Shown: positions 26,422-36,111 of the stretch, piece after piece
How positions within the stretch are numbered: the first letter of the stretch is position 1
Layout of the letters: each line of letters begins with the position of its first letter
Origin: Bacteroidales bacterium
Lineage (GTDB): Bacteria; Bacteroidota; Bacteroidia; Bacteroidales; Porphyromonadaceae
Assembly: GCA_004555765.1 (NCBI GenBank)
Contig: SFHG01000007.1
Span: forward strand, 1 to 64,000
Reading direction: 5' to 3'
DNA: 64,000 bases
Notes under the pieces: generated by a model
What the model saw: the letters and a program-made list of their open reading frames with translations, nothing else
The model's database searches: none
What the model was told of the DNA's origin: nothing
Made by a program: the position numbers and the translations under genes

Positions 26422-27909
26422 ATGGAAAACGCAGAACTAATCAAAGCCCGCCGCAGCGAGGCTTGGAGGGAAGAACTCAGGAAGAAATATACGGGCAAAG
26501 AGCGCGCCTCTTTCCAAAGGGTGGAGATGCCTTCGCTCGACGGAGCCTACCGCGCCCGCAACCATGAAGAAGTCAGCCTCGGACTCACCGAGGAGCAGGC
26601 CAGGGGCGAAGCCCGTCGTTGCCTCGATTGTGTCAATCCCACCTGTATGCAGGGCTGCCCCGTCAGCATCCATATCCCCACTTTCGTCAAGAATATAGAG
26701 CGGGGCGATTTCCTTGAGGCCGCGCGTGTGATTCGGGAGACCAGTTCGCTGCCCGGAGTATGCGGACGCGTTTGCCCGCAGGAGAAACAGTGCGAGTCCA
26801 CTTGCATCTACACACAGAAGATGAATAAACCGGCCGTGGCGATCGGCTTCCTCGAACGTTTTGCGGCCGACCGTGAGCGCGAGGTTCTCTCCAAGTCCAC
26901 GGGGAAAAGCGATAATGACCACTCTGCCAAGCCCAAGGGTAAGAAAGTGGCTGTCGTCGGAAGCGGTCCCGCAGGGCTCTCTTGCGCAGGCGACCTCGCC
27001 AAGTACGGCTATGACGTCACGGTCTTTGAGGCGCTCCACGAGCTCGGCGGAGTGCTGAGGTACGGCATCCCCGAGTTCCGTCTCCCCAATGACATCGTAG
27101 ACTTTGAGATCGACCGTATGAAGGAAGCGGGCGTGAAGTTTGAAACCAATACGATTATCGGCAAAACCATGTCCTACGAAGACCTCAAGGACGAAGGGTT
27201 TGAAGCGGTATTCGTGGGGAGTGGCGCAGGGCTGCCCCGCTTTATGCACATTCCCGGGGAGAATCTCGTCGGAGTGATGAGCTCGAACGAATACCTCACT
27301 CGCGTCAACTTGATGCAGGCCGGCAACCCCGCTGCCGACACCCCCGTCTCCAAAGGTAAGCGCGTCGCCGTCATCGGCGGAGGAAATACCGCGATGGACT
27401 CCGTCCGCACTGCCCTCCGTCTCGGCGCCGAGCGTGCGATCATTGTTTACAGGAGAAGCGAAGCGGAGATGCCCGCCCGTCTCGAAGAGGTACACCACGC
27501 CAAAGATGAGGGCGTAGAGTTTATGACCCTTCATAACCCCGTCGAGTATCTGGATAACGGCAAAGGTCGTGTGCGGGCTATGCGCGTGCAGCGGATGGAG
27601 CTCGGAGAGCCGGACGCGAGTGGCAGACGCAGCCCCGTGCCTGTCCCCGGCGCAATAGAGGAGATCGAAGTGGACGAAGTCATCGTCAGCGTCGGTGTCT
27701 CCCCCAATCCCCTCATACCCCGCAATTTCTCCGGACTCAATGTCACGAAGAGAGACACCATCGTCGTCAATCCCGACAATAACGAGACCGACCTTCCGGA
27801 CGTATTTGCAGGTGGAGACATCGTGCGCGGTGGCGCTACCGTGATCCTCGCCATGGGCGACGGACGAAAGGCGGCGGCAGGCATACACGCTTACCTCTCC
27901 GCCAGGTAA
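26422..27909 (+). CDS. nfnB: NfnB / NADPH-dependent glutamate synthase small-subunit-like flavoprotein
   Basis: A 495-residue cytoplasmic flavoprotein. The N-terminus holds two cysteine clusters for 4Fe-4S centres (CLDCVNPTCMQGCP and CGRVCPQEKQCESTC), followed by an FAD Rossmann motif (VAVVGSGPAGLSCAGDLAK) and an NADP Rossmann motif (VAVIGGGNTAMDSVRTALR), and ends with GDIVRGGATVILAMGDGRKA. This layout is shared by GltD-type glutamate synthase subunits and NfnB; pairing with NfnA immediately upstream argues for NfnB. It ends the operon. Confidence 0.88.
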   Translation: MENAELIKARRSEAWREELRKKYTGKERASFQRVEMPSLDGAYRARNHEEVSLGLTEEQARGEARRCLDCVNPTCMQGCPVSIHIPTFVKNIERGDFLEAARVIRETSSLPGVCGRVCPQEKQCESTCIYTQKMNKPAVAIGFLERFAADREREVLSKSTGKSDNDHSAKPKGKKVAVVGSGPAGLSCAGDLAKYGYDVTVFEALHELGGVLRYGIPEFRLPNDIVDFEIDRMKEAGVKFETNTIIGKTMSYEDLKDEGFEAVFVGSGAGLPRFMHIPGENLVGVMSSNEYLTRVNLMQAGNPAADTPVSKGKRVAVIGGGNTAMDSVRTALRLGAERAIIVYRRSEAEMPARLEEVHHAKDEGVEFMTLHNPVEYLDNGKGRVRAMRVQRMELGEPDASGRRSPVPVPGAIEEIEVDEVIVSVGVSPNPLIPRNFSGLNVTKRDTIVVNPDNNETDLPDVFAGGDIVRGGATVILAMGDGRKAAAGIHAYLSAR

Positions 27910-27937
27910 GCCGATTTGCTTCCGGGAGAGAGACCGG

Positions 27938-28035
27938 AGAGATACGTACCGAGGCGGTCGTCCCGGTCCGTGTCTCTTTCCCGGGAGACACAGACCGGGC
28001 ATCCGTCGGGACACGTACCAAAACTTTTTCCCCCG
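27938..28035. repeat. Dispersed palindrome family, copy 6
   Basis: GAGATACGTACCGAGG, then CCCGGTCCGTGTCTC facing GAGACACAGACCGGG across 8 nt, then GGGACACGTACC. It occupies most of the gap between nfnB and the TPR gene. Confidence 0.75.
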
Positions 28036-28082
28036 GGCAACGCCGGTAACCCCCTCCAAGAGACCCTTTCCACAAAAAGTTT

Positions 28083-31000
28083 ATGAGAATGAAGAGACAG
28101 AACATCCGTGCCACGCTCCTCGCACTTGTCCTCTCCTGCGGCGCAACCGTAATGGTACACGCCCAAGAGATGGCGTACAGCCCGGGGGACCGGCTTTTGA
28201 GAGCCGAAGAATCCTTTGCCCTCCACAGCCCTGCGGGCGTCATCGAAGCTTTGGCGCCGGTTCATCGGGACATGTGGAAGCTCGATGCCGTGTCCGAAGA
28301 GGCACTCTATCTCGATGCCGTGGCTCGTGCAGGGGCAGGTGCGGCGAGTGCAGACCTCAAACTCCTTCGTTTCATCGAGGAGCATCCCCACTCCTCACGC
28401 CTCCCGTATGCCGAGAGTCGTCTCGGAGAGTGGTACTATGTCCGGGGCGAGTATGGTGCCGCATTGCCTTGGTTCCGCAAGGTGGACGTCTCGCTCTTGC
28501 CGGAGGAGATGGCTGTCGCGACCGACTACTATTACGCTTTCTCGCTGATGAAAAACGGTCGTGATAAGGAGGCTCTGGACAAATTTATGCCACTCGTCTA
28601 CGCACCGGATTTCGGTAGGGATGCCAAGTTTTACTCGGGCTACCTCTTGATGAAAACGGGTGACACCGGGCGGTCTGTCCCGATGCTCTCCGAGCTCAAG
28701 GATGATGCGGTCTATGGCTCTTATGCAAGAGCCTACACCGCTTCCGGGCTGCTCTCGGAGAGACGTTACTCCGAGGCACTTGCCGTTTCCGAAGAGGCTC
28801 TCGGCGGCTCTTCGGCTCTTCCTCCCGAAGTCCGATCCTCGTTACTGAGGAGCGCGGGGTTCGCGGAGAGCCATCTGGGACGGAAAGAGAAGGCCGCCGG
28901 GTACCTTGAGGAGTACGTCCGCGGTACGAATGCCCCCGGCAGGGTCGAACTCCTTGTCCTCGGCAAGAATCTCGAGGAGCTTTCCCGTGCTTCTTCTGCC
29001 ATCCGGTACTTGGAGCAGGTTCCGTCCGGCGAAAACGACTTTATGAGCCAGCTCGCTTACTATTATCTGGGATTGGCGTATCTTTCCCAAAAGGACATTT
29101 CTTCCGCCTGGGCTGCTTTCAGGCAGTCGGCTGCCATAGACCGCCACGAGCCTCTGACCAAGACCGCTGCTTTTGACGCGGCTCTTGCCGCCTATGCCCT
29201 GACACCGGGTCGCGTGGGCGAAGGCTCCGAAGCACTCTCTGCTTTTATCTCCAAGTATCCCCGTAGCGAGTACTTTGACCAGGCGGTCGACCACCTCGAA
29301 GACGCGTTTCTCGGAGAGCCTGATGGCAAAAAAGCGCTCCAGGCACTCAGCCGTATCTCTCCCTTGCCTCCCGCCCTCTCCCGTGTCCGTGAAAAAGTAC
29401 GTCTCGGACAGGCCAATAGGACTCTCGCAAGTGGCAATACCGTTGCAGCCGCACGGCAGTACGACGACATCATCTCCCGTAACGAAGACCCCGCCAGTGT
29501 GGCCGAGGCGTACCTCTGGAAGGGAGAGGCGGCTTATCGCGAAGGAGACTACCGCGGGGCGCTCTCTTCGACCCTGAGTTACCTCCAAGCCCGTCCGGAG
29601 AGTATTCCCCTTAACCCCAACGCCTACTTCACACTCGGGTACGCGGCTTTTAACCTCCGGGACTATTCTGCGTCCAAGGGTTACCTCGAGAAGTACCTCT
29701 CAGTCGCTCCGGATGCTTCCGCCGACTCCAAGACCGGCGTCTATAATCGTCTGGGTGATATGGCCGTCCAAGCCCGTGACTACGATAGCGCTATCCGGCA
29801 CTTTGCCACAGCGGAGAGCTTCGGAGGGAAAGAGGCCGACTACGGGATGTTTTCCCGCGGTATGGCACTCGGTCTGAAGAAAGACTACCGGGGCAAAGTC
29901 TCCGTGATGTCCGGACTCCCGAATAAATATCCTTCCTCCGAAAAAGCACCCGAGGCACTCTTTGAAGAGGGGCAGACCCTCACCCTGCTTGGAGACCAGG
30001 CAGGTGCACGCAGCGCTTTCGACCGCTTTTTCGCACTCTATCCGTCGAGTCCCGTTGCTCCGAAAGTAGGGCTTCAACTGGCTCTCTCGTACTTCAACGA
30101 AAACCGCCTTGATGAGGCCGCCGGGGCTTATGAACGCGTAATCCGTGATTACCCGAAGAGCGACGAAGCAAAGACTGCGCTCCAAGACCTCAAGAGCATC
30201 TCCATCCGGCTCAATCGCGTGGACGAGTACAACCGTCTATCCCAAGCCGCCGGTCTCGGAGGTGCGCTTTCTCCGGAAGAGCTCGATCAGATGACTTACC
30301 TTGCCGCCGAGCGACTCATCACCGAGGGTTCCCCCGCGGACGCGAGGAAAGCGCTCGAGGACTACATCCGAAACTTCCCTCGTGGCAAGTATCTCCAAAA
30401 AGCCTATTACTCGAAGGCGCTCCTCGAATACAACGGCAAGAATTACCGCGACGCTGCACTCACCCTTGAGCAGCTTAAGGGCGAAAATCTTGAGACCGAC
30501 CTCTCGGGGAAAGTTTATAACCTCCTTGGTGCCTCTTACGACAAACTGGGCGAGCCGGGACGTGCCGCCGAAGCCTACCTCTCCAAGGCGGGCTATATGA
30601 CGACTCTCGAAGAGCGCAGCAAAGCGATCCGCCTGGCAGGGGAGCGCGCCGAGAAGAGTGGCAGTGCAGACTTTGTCTACGCACTCGCTGAGGATGTCTC
30701 CTCGGGCAGATACCAAGTCGATGCCTCTGCCAAAGCCGAGATACTCGGTTTTGCGGCAGCCCGCTACGCGAAGACCAACCAAAAAGCCCGGGCTCTGAAG
30801 TATGCCAAAGAGATCCTCGCCCTTCCCAACTACGGCGAGCATACGATGAGCCGTGTCATCGTGGCTCTCGACCTTTATGACAGAGGACAGTATGCGGAAG
30901 TCCAAAAGCGTATGAACGCCCTTACTCAAAAGGGTTCGACAGATGCCTATTGGCTTGCCAGAGGTTTCATCCTCCTCTCCGATACTTACGCCAAGCTCGG

Positions 31001-31106
31001 GGACAAGATGACTGCCCGCACCTACCTCGAAAGCGTCCGTGGCAGCTATCCCGACTCCACCGACGGTATCAAAGAGATGATTGACGAGAGACTCCAGAAA
31101 CTGTAA
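28083..31106 (+). CDS. Exported tetratricopeptide-repeat protein
   Basis: A 1007-residue protein with a signal peptide (about residues 1-28, ending VMVHAQ) followed almost entirely by helical TPR-like repeats, for example ESRLGEWYYVRGEYGAALPW, AYLWKGEAAYREGDYRGALS and LGASYDKLGEPGRAAEAYLS. It is probably periplasmic or attached to the outer membrane as a scaffold. No catalytic domain is visible. ATG 28089 is an alternative start. The following gene is a beta-barrel protein 165 nt downstream, so the two may act together in the envelope; that pairing is inference. Confidence 0.85.
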   Translation: MRMKRQNIRATLLALVLSCGATVMVHAQEMAYSPGDRLLRAEESFALHSPAGVIEALAPVHRDMWKLDAVSEEALYLDAVARAGAGAASADLKLLRFIEEHPHSSRLPYAESRLGEWYYVRGEYGAALPWFRKVDVSLLPEEMAVATDYYYAFSLMKNGRDKEALDKFMPLVYAPDFGRDAKFYSGYLLMKTGDTGRSVPMLSELKDDAVYGSYARAYTASGLLSERRYSEALAVSEEALGGSSALPPEVRSSLLRSAGFAESHLGRKEKAAGYLEEYVRGTNAPGRVELLVLGKNLEELSRASSAIRYLEQVPSGENDFMSQLAYYYLGLAYLSQKDISSAWAAFRQSAAIDRHEPLTKTAAFDAALAAYALTPGRVGEGSEALSAFISKYPRSEYFDQAVDHLEDAFLGEPDGKKALQALSRISPLPPALSRVREKVRLGQANRTLASGNTVAAARQYDDIISRNEDPASVAEAYLWKGEAAYREGDYRGALSSTLSYLQARPESIPLNPNAYFTLGYAAFNLRDYSASKGYLEKYLSVAPDASADSKTGVYNRLGDMAVQARDYDSAIRHFATAESFGGKEADYGMFSRGMALGLKKDYRGKVSVMSGLPNKYPSSEKAPEALFEEGQTLTLLGDQAGARSAFDRFFALYPSSPVAPKVGLQLALSYFNENRLDEAAGAYERVIRDYPKSDEAKTALQDLKSISIRLNRVDEYNRLSQAAGLGGALSPEELDQMTYLAAERLITEGSPADARKALEDYIRNFPRGKYLQKAYYSKALLEYNGKNYRDAALTLEQLKGENLETDLSGKVYNLLGASYDKLGEPGRAAEAYLSKAGYMTTLEERSKAIRLAGERAEKSGSADFVYALAEDVSSGRYQVDASAKAEILGFAAARYAKTNQKARALKYAKEILALPNYGEHTMSRVIVALDLYDRGQYAEVQKRMNALTQKGSTDAYWLARGFILLSDTYAKLGDKMTARTYLESVRGSYPDSTDGIKEMIDERLQKL

Positions 31107-31135
31107 TTTGATAGAGGAGCTAATGCCGATTTTCC

Positions 31136-31232
31136 GGGACACGGACCGAAAAAGATTCACCGGCCTGTACCAAGTCCTTCCGAGGTACGGGTCAAAAAGA
31201 AATCCCCGATCCGTATCTCCCGACTTTCGGAA
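31136..31232. repeat. Dispersed palindrome family, copy 7
   Basis: GGGACACGGACCGAAAAAG, CCGGCCTGTACC, GAGGTACGGGTC and CCGATCCGTATCTCCC, lying between the TPR gene and the barrel gene. Confidence 0.7.
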
Positions 31233-31271
31233 ATCGAACGTAGATTTTACCCGCTCACAGACCCATACGCC

Positions 31272-33182
31272 ATGACGCATCAGATACTGTACACCATATT
31301 AGTGCTTCCCACCATCGCCCTCGGCACGGCCTTGGCGCAAAACGGAGCCAATCCTTTGCCCAAGGACACTTTGCAGAGGGAGCTCGTCCTCGAAAGGGAA
31401 TATGTACCAAGCACTGCGGAAGTCAAGAAGGATTTTTTCAATCCCCTCGATGTCCCGAAGTCCGCCCGGAAGCTCAAACCGCTGAGGTTTGCCAGAGACA
31501 CCTATGGCGTGGACGTGAGCCTGAGACCAAGGCTCTTCGATCCCGTCTACAACAGTTACGCTCAGAATGAAGATCCGAGAAACTGGCACCTCCGGCTCTA
31601 CGGCGGATACCCCGCGCGGTTGGGTGCGAATATCGGTATGCATTTTAATGCGGGCGAAAACGGGTCTTTGGACTTCGGCATCGATCACGACAGCCGGAAG
31701 AGTGCCCTCTCTAATCCCCTTCTGCCGTTCAGACAGGAGGCCGAGATGCACGACACGGAGGTGAGCGCCCGTTTCTCCCAAAAACTCGATACCCGCACCC
31801 TCGGGATCTCGGGAAGCGTTTACCACAGTATGGAGACGCTCTACGGTCTTCCGAGCGACTACGCCGTCTCCGCAGAGCCCTCCGACTTGCGCCCCAAGTA
31901 CACGCTTTTCAGTCGGATAGGAGGCGAGGCGGGGTTCGAGCTGAGCCCTGCTCCGCTCCTTGACCTTTCGCCCTGGCAGTACTCCGTCTACCTCCACGGC
32001 GGGTACGCCGCATTGGATATCCCGGCTACGTTCTTCGCGATACCGACCGCCTTATTGCCGCCGGATCCCGCTACTCCCGTCACTCCTGCCGCACCGGCTG
32101 AGGAACTCGGAAAGGTAGAAAGAATGAGCGGATACGACGTAAAGGCAGGGGGCACCCTCGCCTATGGTCTCAAGGTGTATAACTTCAATTTCGGAGCTGA
32201 TGTCTCTTTCGAGATGTCCGGGAGAAATACCTCCGCCGCACTTCGGGAGACGGGTGCCGGAAATACCTACGGGGTACCGATGGCGCTCTCCGGTACGCCC
32301 TTTCTCTCCTATCTGAACGATTACGTCGAGCTTAAAGCCGGCGTGAAAGTGCAGTTCCTTAACGGCGTGTCCGAAAAGTTTGCCCTTGCCCCGCTCGTGA
32401 ATTTCCGCTGGAAGGCGCACGACCTCTTCAGTATCGTCATAGATGCCGACGGAGGCGGGGACTTGGTCGGCTTCCGGGAGCTTTACGAGCTGAACCGCTA
32501 TGCACTCACCCCCTTCGGAGATACCCCTATGGACGTGGCGCGTTACCGCATCTCGGCGGGGTTCGAGCTGGGTAATCTTTACGGATTCTCTGCCTCTCTC
32601 AAAGGCGGCTATGCCGACTACGCCCACCTCTTCGACTGGTATGCCCTTATGTCTGCGTCGGCATCCCGGGGAATGGGGCTTCCCGCCATCGTATTCTCTC
32701 CGGTTCAAAACGAAAACGTCTCCCTCCTCTTCTTCGAGGCTTCCGCGCGCTATGTCTCTCCTGTCGGTTTCACCGTTTCCGGAGGAGCACGCTACGATAA
32801 GTATACGGTAAAAGGCACTGACCGAGTCGTCTCCGGCAGACCGTCCCTGACACTGAATGTGTCGGCCGATTACCGAATCAATCCCGAGTGGTCGGTGGCT
32901 CTGGCTTTGGACGCAAAAGGGGGCATCAAACAGAGATTCAACTTCTCTCCGAATCTTACGAACCCCGCTCCGGAACCCTCTCGCGACTTCGGGACAGACA
33001 AGTCGAGTGTCGCCTCCGTGCCCTTTGTGGGTGACCTGACGGCTCGTGTCTCCTACGATTTCAGCAAGTATGCGGGACTCTCTCTGATCGGTACCAATCT
33101 CTTGAACCAACACTACTCCGAGTGGCTCGGATACGGTCGAGCCGGAGCAGGCATTATGGTTGCTCTGACTTTGCATTTCTGA
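31272..33182 (+). CDS. Outer-membrane beta-barrel protein of unknown function
   Basis: A 636-residue protein with a signal peptide (ILVLPTIALGTALAQ) and a long series of alternating amphipathic strands ending in MVALTLHF, with the terminal Phe typical of outer-membrane barrels. It resembles the barrel part of TonB-dependent receptors, but I find no plug domain or TonB box. I do not recognise a named family. Its position after the TPR protein suggests a joint envelope function. Confidence 0.75.
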   Translation: MTHQILYTILVLPTIALGTALAQNGANPLPKDTLQRELVLEREYVPSTAEVKKDFFNPLDVPKSARKLKPLRFARDTYGVDVSLRPRLFDPVYNSYAQNEDPRNWHLRLYGGYPARLGANIGMHFNAGENGSLDFGIDHDSRKSALSNPLLPFRQEAEMHDTEVSARFSQKLDTRTLGISGSVYHSMETLYGLPSDYAVSAEPSDLRPKYTLFSRIGGEAGFELSPAPLLDLSPWQYSVYLHGGYAALDIPATFFAIPTALLPPDPATPVTPAAPAEELGKVERMSGYDVKAGGTLAYGLKVYNFNFGADVSFEMSGRNTSAALRETGAGNTYGVPMALSGTPFLSYLNDYVELKAGVKVQFLNGVSEKFALAPLVNFRWKAHDLFSIVIDADGGGDLVGFRELYELNRYALTPFGDTPMDVARYRISAGFELGNLYGFSASLKGGYADYAHLFDWYALMSASASRGMGLPAIVFSPVQNENVSLLFFEASARYVSPVGFTVSGGARYDKYTVKGTDRVVSGRPSLTLNVSADYRINPEWSVALALDAKGGIKQRFNFSPNLTNPAPEPSRDFGTDKSSVASVPFVGDLTARVSYDFSKYAGLSLIGTNLLNQHYSEWLGYGRAGAGIMVALTLHF

Positions 33183-33212
33183 TGCCTGCCCTTAGCTGTC
33201 TCTGTCCGAAAA

Positions 33213-34634
33213 ATGGCTGCTTCTTATACTGCCCGACAAGGCGCGGATAATGTCCTGCTCCGCATTATGCGGGAGGTGGATCCGACGTTTTACCTCTTTG
33301 GGGCGGCGCTCTTGGCCGTCGTGGTCTCGAATACCGGCTTGGCGCCGTACTACTTCGCGTTCCTTAATCTCCCCATCAATTTTTCCGTGGGAGACTTGGC
33401 TTTCACCTTCAATGGCGAGCCGCTCACGATAGGGTCTCTCATCAATGACGGCCTGATGATGGTCTTTTTCTTCCAAGTGGGTTTGGAGATTAAGCACGAG
33501 ATCATTGACGGGGCGTTGGCCAATTTCAGGAGTGCACTCCTGCCTGTACTGGCTGCCTGCGGGGGTATGCTTACGCCTATCCTTATCTTTACGCTTGTAG
33601 ACCACGATCCTGTACATCTGCGCGGTGCGGCGATCCCGATGTCCACCGACCTTGCGTTTTCCCTCGCGGTCCTCGCCACTCTGAATGCCAAGCGCATCCC
33701 TGTCACGCTCAAAGTATTCCTGATGAGCTTCGCCGTCGTCGACGATATGGGCGGTATCCTCACCATCGCCCTCTTCTACTCCCAAGGGGTACACTTCCCG
33801 CCCCTTTTGATCGCATTGGGCATCATCGCTTTCGGATGGTTGATGGGGCGAAGGGGTGTCTTTCGTTCGTGGTTTTACTATGTGCTGCTCTTCTGTGTCT
33901 GGATCTGCATGATGGACTCCGGCATCGCCTCGACCATCGGCGGTGTGATGGTTGCTTTCATCATTCCTTACCGTCCTGTGGGCAAAAGAAAGTATCTTCT
34001 CCGCGATTATGAAGTGGTTCGGGAGGCCATCAAGACGGTGGTCGAAGCCGGGAAGTCCGGGCAGACATTTCTCTCCGACGACACCATTAACCGTCTGATG
34101 GGGACGCGGGATGAGCTCGACAGGGCATTCAGTCCGGTACAGAGCATCATCCGGCAAGTGACCCCGTTCACGAATTATCTGGTGCTGCCGCTTTTTGCTT
34201 TCGCCAACGCCGGTGTCAACCTTGATTCTATGAGTTTGTCGGAAATAACGGGTATTCCGCTTGCCGTCTTCCTCGGCCTTTTTATCGGCAAACCTCTTGG
34301 TATCTTCTCCTTCACTTGGTTCTTTGCCCGCATCCGTCTCGTCAAGTTCCCGCCCGGGATGACAAACCTGAATCTCCTTGCTACCGCCTGCTTCGGCGGC
34401 ATCGGTTTCACCGTACCACTTTTCATTGCCCGTATGGCTTATGGCCCCTTGGGCGGTACTTTGGCGGATACGCTGATGAACCAGGCAAAAATCGGACTCT
34501 TCGGCGGCTGTATTTTCTCTGCGACGCTCGCCTGTATGATGATGGGCATCGTCGGCAGATGGGAATGGCGTCACGGCAAGGGGGTGGCTTCTGCCGAATA
34601 CAAAGAATACCTCGACCGCACCACGCTTAAGTAA
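33213..34634 (+). CDS. nhaA: Na+/H+ antiporter NhaA
   Basis: An inner-membrane antiporter that exports sodium in exchange for protons. The 473-residue protein has about twelve transmembrane helices and the family signatures DGLMMVFFFQVGLEIKHE, PMSTDLAFSLAVLATL (aspartate of the unwound helix) and FAVVDDMGGILTIALFY, which contains the two transport aspartates. The loop before the last helices is longer than in E. coli NhaA (388 residues), a common Bacteroidota feature. It follows the barrel gene by 30 nt. Confidence 0.95.
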   Translation: MAASYTARQGADNVLLRIMREVDPTFYLFGAALLAVVVSNTGLAPYYFAFLNLPINFSVGDLAFTFNGEPLTIGSLINDGLMMVFFFQVGLEIKHEIIDGALANFRSALLPVLAACGGMLTPILIFTLVDHDPVHLRGAAIPMSTDLAFSLAVLATLNAKRIPVTLKVFLMSFAVVDDMGGILTIALFYSQGVHFPPLLIALGIIAFGWLMGRRGVFRSWFYYVLLFCVWICMMDSGIASTIGGVMVAFIIPYRPVGKRKYLLRDYEVVREAIKTVVEAGKSGQTFLSDDTINRLMGTRDELDRAFSPVQSIIRQVTPFTNYLVLPLFAFANAGVNLDSMSLSEITGIPLAVFLGLFIGKPLGIFSFTWFFARIRLVKFPPGMTNLNLLATACFGGIGFTVPLFIARMAYGPLGGTLADTLMNQAKIGLFGGCIFSATLACMMMGIVGRWEWRHGKGVASAEYKEYLDRTTLK

Positions 34635-34672
34635 CGGATTTGGGTGCCCGTGGCGCAGCGGGAAAGACACCG

Positions 34673-34757
34673 ACGAGACACGTACCGGGGATTCTTTTCC
34701 GGTACGTGTCTTGTTTACTCGTAGGTACGTACAAACTTTTTCTCTCGGTACGTACAA
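34673..34757. repeat. Dispersed palindrome family, copy 8
   Basis: GAGACACGTACCGG faces CCGGTACGTGTC across about 10 nt, followed by GGTACGTACAAACTTTTTC and CGGTACGTACAAAAA. It may also terminate nhaA. Confidence 0.75.
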
Positions 34758-34859
34758 AAATAATTAACTTCCCAACTCCTCTCCGTGTGCAGAGCCCGCC
34801 CCGCAGCTCCCCGCGGATAACTGCCAACTTTGCTACTCCGCACTCTGCACTATTTTTGT

Positions 34860-34867
34860 TACCTTTG
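34860..34867 (+). promoter_or_regulatory. Putative -7 box for the riboswitch transcript
   Basis: TACCTTTG, placing the start of transcription shortly before the first conserved riboswitch bases at about 34883. A TTTG at 34829-34832 is 27 nt away, further than usual. Confidence 0.6.
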
Positions 34868-34880
34868 CCAAAGCAAAGGA

Positions 34881-35155
34881 AAGGTGATGCCCGTCTCCAA
34901 GTCCGGGGTGTGCATTAAGAGGGAATCCGGTGGAAATCCGGAGCAGTGCCCACTACTGTAAGCTTCCGCCAAAGTCCTCGTCCGACATTCTTCGTTTAAG
35001 CCACTGCCGATGATATGTTCGGTGGGAAGGCGTCAGTCGGACAAAGAGGAGGAAGCAAGTCAGGAAACCTGCCTTTCTTTTGGCACGAGTCCGAAGTCCG
35101 GATTTCGTGGCATTTGTGGATCAAACTAACAGCCTTGGGGACAAAAGGCAGGTTT
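34881..35155 (+). promoter_or_regulatory. Cobalamin riboswitch
   Basis: Conserved elements are present in order: GGTGATGCCCG (P2 region), AAGAGGGAATCCGGTGGAA, GAGCAGTGCCCACTACTGTAA, GCCACTG, GTCAGTCGGAC, and the B12 box GCAAGTCAGGAAACCTGCC (35055-35073). An apparent expression platform follows: AAACCTGCCTTT (35065-35076), which overlaps the B12 box, is perfectly complementary to AAAGGCAGGTTT (35144-35155), which ends 11 nt before the cbiK start. The aptamer and this alternative helix cannot form at the same time. High adenosyl- or other cobalamin is expected to repress. Confidence 0.95.
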
Positions 35156-35166
35156 ATTCCGGATTT

Positions 35167-36111
35167 ATGAAGACAAAAACCATATACTCTGTGCTTGCAG
35201 TCTTTTTCTGCAGCGTATTCACACTGATGGGAGAGGTCAAGGTGTACGAAACAGATTCCCTTTTCTCCGATCTCGGATCGGACGGGAAAGGCGCCATCGT
35301 GATGGTGCACTTCGGCACGACGCATGACGACACCCGTGCGCTCACTTTGGATGCCCTGAACGCACTCGTGAAGGAGGCTTACCCCGGGCTTGAAGTGCGT
35401 GAGGCTTACACTTCGCGCATCGTTATGAAGCGCCTTGGGGCGCGCGGTATCGTGAAGTTGTCTCCGAGGGAGACACTTCTCGCGCTCAAAGAGGAGGGTT
35501 TCACCCACCTCTTGATCCAGCCCACACAGGTCATCGACGGCGTGGAGATGGAGTCTCTGAGACGGGACGTGGCGCCTTTTCTCAAAGATTTTAAGGAGAT
35601 AAGAATCGGCACCCAGCTCTTGGATCGACCTGAGGACTACAAAGCCCTTGCGGAGTCGATGACGGCGGGTGGGGACTCTGCCGCAGCACGCCTGTGGGTC
35701 GGACACGGTACGTATGATGTCTCCACAGCGCAGTACTGTATGCTCGATTACGTCCTCAGAGATATGGGCTTCGGTCACCACGTCATAACTACGATAGAGG
35801 GCTACCCGGGCTTGGAAGAGGGGCTGAGGCGCTTGAGAGAGACAGGAAGGAAGAGAGTGATCCTCTCTCCGCTACTTATCGTCTCCGGCGAACACGCGAA
35901 GAACGACATCGCCATCGACGTGAAAAGACGTTTGGAAGCTGAAGGTTATGAAGTCGCGCTCGACTTGAGGGGACTCGGCGAGTATCCCGGAGTAAGGAAG
36001 CTCTTTTTGGATAAGATAAAGTTCACGGCAGGCCACCGCAAGATCGACATTATGAGGAAGAAGAAAATCTATGCGGTCACGGGCGAGAAACTGACCGACG
36101 GCGAAGAATGA
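35167..36111 (+). CDS. cbiK: Exported CbiK-type sirohydrochlorin cobaltochelatase
   Basis: Inserts cobalt into sirohydrochlorin, the first committed step of the anaerobic corrin pathway. The 314-residue protein has the CbiK core from VMVHFGTTHDDTRALT through LLIQPTQVIDGVEM, a histidine in VGHGTYD and the metal-site motif LLIVSGEHAKND. Unlike cytoplasmic CbiK it has about 40 extra N-terminal residues with a signal-like hydrophobic segment (YSVLAVFFCSVFTLMG), suggesting a periplasmic enzyme, as known in Desulfovibrio. It is the first gene after the riboswitch and overlaps the TonB receptor by 4 nt. Confidence 0.88.
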   Translation: MKTKTIYSVLAVFFCSVFTLMGEVKVYETDSLFSDLGSDGKGAIVMVHFGTTHDDTRALTLDALNALVKEAYPGLEVREAYTSRIVMKRLGARGIVKLSPRETLLALKEEGFTHLLIQPTQVIDGVEMESLRRDVAPFLKDFKEIRIGTQLLDRPEDYKALAESMTAGGDSAAARLWVGHGTYDVSTAQYCMLDYVLRDMGFGHHVITTIEGYPGLEEGLRRLRETGRKRVILSPLLIVSGEHAKNDIAIDVKRRLEAEGYEVALDLRGLGEYPGVRKLFLDKIKFTAGHRKIDIMRKKKIYAVTGEKLTDGEE

